From contig JABSSV010000039.1 in NCBI GenBank assembly GCA_013213875.1, forward strand, positions 1 to 9,385: a DNA stretch of 9,385 nucleotides, written 5' to 3'. Positions 7,292 to 9,385 of this stretch are shown here, in pieces. Both the position numbers and the translations under genes were made by a program. Each line of letters begins with the position of its first letter. The stretch's first letter is position 1. Under the pieces are notes generated by a model. It was given only the letters and a program-made list of their open reading frames with translations, made no database searches and had not been told where the DNA came from. Source of the stretch: Lysobacterales bacterium (lineage in GTDB: Bacteria > Pseudomonadota > Gammaproteobacteria > Xanthomonadales > SZUA-36).

Positions 7292-8449
7292 CTAATCGAA
7301 GTAGATGGGGTCACCGCCAAGCAAACGCAGCGTATCGGCGCGCTGTAGCCGGTTAAAGGTGATGATGCCCTGCAACTCTTGCGTGTAGTCGCTGCCTCGC
7401 TCCGAGTATGAATCCAGCGTGGCGGCGAGGGCATGCCCGTTCAGATCCACATGTCCCGCCGCCTGGTTGCCACGCTGTTTGGCGCGCTCCGCACGAAACT
7501 GGGCATAGCTGGAGTGGGAATTGAGGTTGCGCATGTAGGCGCGCACCGAGTCAATGGGAAAGGGAAACGACTTGATGCCATAGTCACCTTTGCCTTCGCG
7601 CTGTCCCGCCGGTCGCATGCGGTCTTCACTCCAATCCCACTGGCCGAATAGCGCATTACCTTCGTGTGCAAAACGGGAAGTGCCATAGCCGCTTTCATAG
7701 GCGGCCTGACCCATTGCGAGCGATGCGGGGATCAGGTCGACGCGAAGCAGGAGTTCATCCAGCATATCGAGATCCAGAGTTTGTGCCGGGTCCAGGCTGG
7801 CAAGGCGATACGCGTGCGCCAGTTCCAGCATCTCCGCCCGTGCTTCAGCGCTTAACGGTGAGCGGTTACGAAGCTTCTGCCGGTAGGCCAGGACCCTGTC
7901 GCGATCGGCCAGAATGGCCTGATTTTCCAGCAGGATCAGTGGCAATACCACGCGGTAGAAAATGCTTTTCTTGAGCGCCACGGTCATATCGTCCGCCCAG
8001 CCCTTGGGGATGGAAACGGCCACAATTGGCGGGATGCCATCCAGTTCGCCGGCCTCAATTTTTGCGCCCGTATAGCCGAGCTGTTCGAAGTAGTAGACCA
8101 GGAAGTCTGCGGTCACGTTGATATAAAGCTCGTAGTCCTCCCGTTCGACCCGTTCCGGCCAGGGTTCGGGGGCATTGCTCAGATCTAGCGATTGCCGCAC
8201 GCGCATGAATTCGCTGGTGTCATCAAGCAAGTCCTGGGGCACCGATTTGTTGGCCTGAACCTCCAGTGGATACTCCTTATTCAGGTCCTCTACCCGCTCC
8301 AGCGCCTCTGCCACGCTGCGCGACTCAGGTTCCGGGGGCGTCAGCTGCTCCCACAAGAGCCCGACAAGCAATAGCGCTGCAGCCACGGCCAGCAGCAATT
8401 TCTGGCGGGCGGAGTAATTTTTGACATCAAATAAGGTCACGGTGCTCAC
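7292..8449 (-). CDS. Bax-type glucosaminidase domain protein, membrane-anchored
   Basis: 385 residues from the GTG at 8449. A signal-anchor helix at about 18-33 (LLLAVAAALLLVGLLW) follows a basic N-terminus, placing the rest in the periplasm. Residues 40-135 form a charged, mostly helical linker. IPPIVAVSIPKGW (139-151) and FYRVVLPLILLENQAIL (164-180) match the segment that precedes the catalytic domain in Bax-like proteins. The glucosaminidase domain (lysozyme-like fold, GH73 group) spans roughly 200-380, with SLAMGQAAYESGYGTSRFA placing the likely catalytic Glu at 252, NALFGQW (265-271), and LDSYSERGSDY near the end. Such domains cut glycan strands of peptidoglycan, though E. coli Bax is not well characterised. 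The start is uncertain: a second in-frame GTG at 8440 has a better ribosome site. The gene lies 39 bases after the kinase gene and 91 before ppc. Confidence 0.9.
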   Translation of the reverse strand: MSTVTLFDVKNYSARQKLLLAVAAALLLVGLLWEQLTPPEPESRSVAEALERVEDLNKEYPLEVQANKSVPQDLLDDTSEFMRVRQSLDLSNAPEPWPERVEREDYELYINVTADFLVYYFEQLGYTGAKIEAGELDGIPPIVAVSIPKGWADDMTVALKKSIFYRVVLPLILLENQAILADRDRVLAYRQKLRNRSPLSAEARAEMLELAHAYRLASLDPAQTLDLDMLDELLLRVDLIPASLAMGQAAYESGYGTSRFAHEGNALFGQWDWSEDRMRPAGQREGKGDYGIKSFPFPIDSVRAYMRNLNSHSSYAQFRAERAKQRGNQAAGHVDLNGHALAATLDSYSERGSDYTQELQGIITFNRLQRADTLRLLGGDPIYFD

Positions 8450-8451
8450 CT
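8446..8451 (-). promoter_or_regulatory. Shine-Dalgarno-like AGGTGA favouring the GTG at 8440
   Basis: The minus strand reads AGGTGA at 8451-8446, six contiguous bases complementary to the 16S rRNA tail, then five bases, then GTG at 8440-8438, in frame as codon 4 of the glucosaminidase. The first GTG (8449) lies inside this site and has no ribosome site of its own. The true start is therefore probably 8440, which shortens the protein by three residues. Confidence 0.5.
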
Positions 8452-8488
8452 ACGCGAAACGAACTGGCCACCGCTCATGCTAGCGCAG

Positions 8489-9367
8489 TCACAGCTCATC
8501 GCACAGGGCGCGTAGCTGAGTCTGCACGCGGGCCAGCCAGCCGGCGCCGAACAGGTTCAGATGGTTGAGCAGGTGATACAGCTGATACAGCTGCCGACGC
8601 CAGTGGTAACCGGGCGGTAATTCCCATGCCTGTTCGTAGGCGCTCAGAACGCGCGGTCCGAAACCACCAAAAAGAGTCATCATGGCCAGGTCCGTTTCGC
8701 GGTCACCGTAGCTCACTGCTGGATCAAAAATGACCGGCGCCCCGTCCCTGCGGTAACCCTGGTTGCCAGACCACAGGTCACCATGCAGCAGCGAAGGTTT
8801 CGGCGCATGGTTCAGGCGCTCGGGCAGATGCGGCAGTAGTTGTTCGAACTGCGGCGCCAGGGCATCGCGATAGCCCCGCGCAAGGGCTGTTTCATACTGG
8901 GGTAATAAGCGTTGCCGGGTAAAAAATTGGCACCAGTTCGCATGCGGTTCATTGCTCTGGCGCGATTGGCCCAGCCAATTGCTTTGGTGCCAGCCGTGGG
9001 CTTTGCCGAGATGTCGGTGCAACCTGGCCAGACCCCGCCCCAGCGCTTCCTCGTCCCCCTGCGCTGTAAGCGTTTCAAAGGCAAGCACGAGCCAGGCGCC
9101 CTCCTGGCCTGCGCCGCAAAGAACACATTCCGGGACTGCGATGGTCCCGGTGGCAGCCAGGGCGACCAGACCGTCCGCTTCCGCCTCCAACATGGCCCGT
9201 TCCCCGGGAGCAGCAAGTTTGACGAACCAGCGGCCGCCGCCCCAGCGCAGGTCGATGGCCTGGTGCGTATCGCCGCCACTAATCGGGACGCTGGTGGGCG
9301 CTGTATCGCCCTCGGGAAGCTCAAGGTGTGCCGCCAGTGCCTGCTGTACTTCGAGAAGTGTATTCAC
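8489..9367 (-). CDS. Fructosamine/ketosamine-3-kinase family protein (YniA-like)
   Basis: 292 residues, near E. coli YniA (286). The family phosphorylates the C3 hydroxyl of sugar adducts on amines or proteins, which makes them unstable and reverses glycation; bacterial members may also act on small ribulosamines. The fold is that of aminoglycoside/protein kinases. Seen in order: the nucleotide loop PISGGDTHQA (28-37), WFVK with the ATP-binding Lys50, a Glu pair at 61 and 63, the catalytic loop LLHGDLWSGNQ with Asp197, the metal site IFDPAVSYGDRETDLAM with Asp215, and the C-terminal YQLYHLLNHLNLFG typical of YniA. QLYQLY (259-264) is coded by a 9-base tandem duplication. The start is a GTG; an in-frame TAG (9376-9374) three codons earlier leaves no longer option. 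The nucleotide loop lacks the redox cysteine described in some eukaryotic members. Only 18 bases upstream are visible, so its promoter is outside. Confidence 0.94.
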   Translation of the reverse strand: MNTLLEVQQALAAHLELPEGDTAPTSVPISGGDTHQAIDLRWGGGRWFVKLAAPGERAMLEAEADGLVALAATGTIAVPECVLCGAGQEGAWLVLAFETLTAQGDEEALGRGLARLHRHLGKAHGWHQSNWLGQSRQSNEPHANWCQFFTRQRLLPQYETALARGYRDALAPQFEQLLPHLPERLNHAPKPSLLHGDLWSGNQGYRRDGAPVIFDPAVSYGDRETDLAMMTLFGGFGPRVLSAYEQAWELPPGYHWRRQLYQLYHLLNHLNLFGAGWLARVQTQLRALCDEL

Positions 9368-9385
9368 CCTGCCAGCCTAGTAAGC

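Noticed and set aside
8446..8478. Ten-codon open frame (MSGGQFVSRR) whose TGA overlaps the first GTG of the glucosaminidase gene
   Set aside because: It could look like a leader peptide, but it has no ribosome site, no run of a single amino acid and no associated hairpin.
8573..8590. Tandem 9-base repeat (tgatacagc twice) as a possible repeat element
   Set aside because: It is in frame and codes for QLYQLY inside the conserved C-terminal helix of the kinase; a local duplication at most.
1..9385. Mobile island or defence system
   Set aside because: All genes are typical chromosomal families. There are no transposase, integrase, tRNA, direct-repeat boundaries or shifts in base composition visible by eye.

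Overview
The window is a plain chromosomal segment, most likely from a gammaproteobacterium. The evidence is an E. coli YniA-type fructosamine kinase, a Bax-type glucosaminidase, a DinF-type MATE transporter and an E. coli-like PEP carboxylase side by side, in a GC-rich sequence. The genus cannot be named from the sequence alone. No RNA gene, insertion sequence, CRISPR array, prophage, plasmid or integration feature was seen.

All six genes lie on the minus strand and are read from the right end of the window to the left. In order of transcription they are: a fructosamine/ketosamine-3-kinase family protein (9367-8489), a membrane-anchored Bax-type glucosaminidase (8449-7292, possibly starting at 8440), phosphoenolpyruvate carboxylase ppc (7200-4480), an EamA/DMT-family exporter (4470-3586), a DinF-type MATE efflux protein (3583-2207), and the first 721 codons of a large AsmA-like DUF748 protein (2164 to the left edge, where it is cut). 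Coding density is very high. The largest gap is the 91 bases before ppc, and no stretch over 300 bases lacks a gene. The long plus-strand open frames are antisense shadows of these genes.

ppc, the EamA exporter and the MATE exporter are packed with gaps of 9 and 2 bases and must be co-transcribed, probably with translational coupling. PEP carboxylase refills oxaloacetate for the TCA cycle and for aspartate-family amino acids. The EamA relative could export a metabolite or amino acid, and the MATE protein an organic cation, drug or toxic metabolite. Any metabolic link between the carboxylase and the two exporters is inference from gene order. Fructosamine kinase (protein deglycation), the glucosaminidase (peptidoglycan) and DUF748 (envelope, AsmA clan) are probably unrelated neighbours.

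No undescribed system is evident. The points most worth a second look are small: a three-segment set of competing hairpins in the ppc leader, an unusual substitution pattern in the glycine-rich loop of Ppc, the ppc-EamA junction where both genes share one reading frame across an amber stop, and a plausible sigma-70 promoter before the DUF748 gene.
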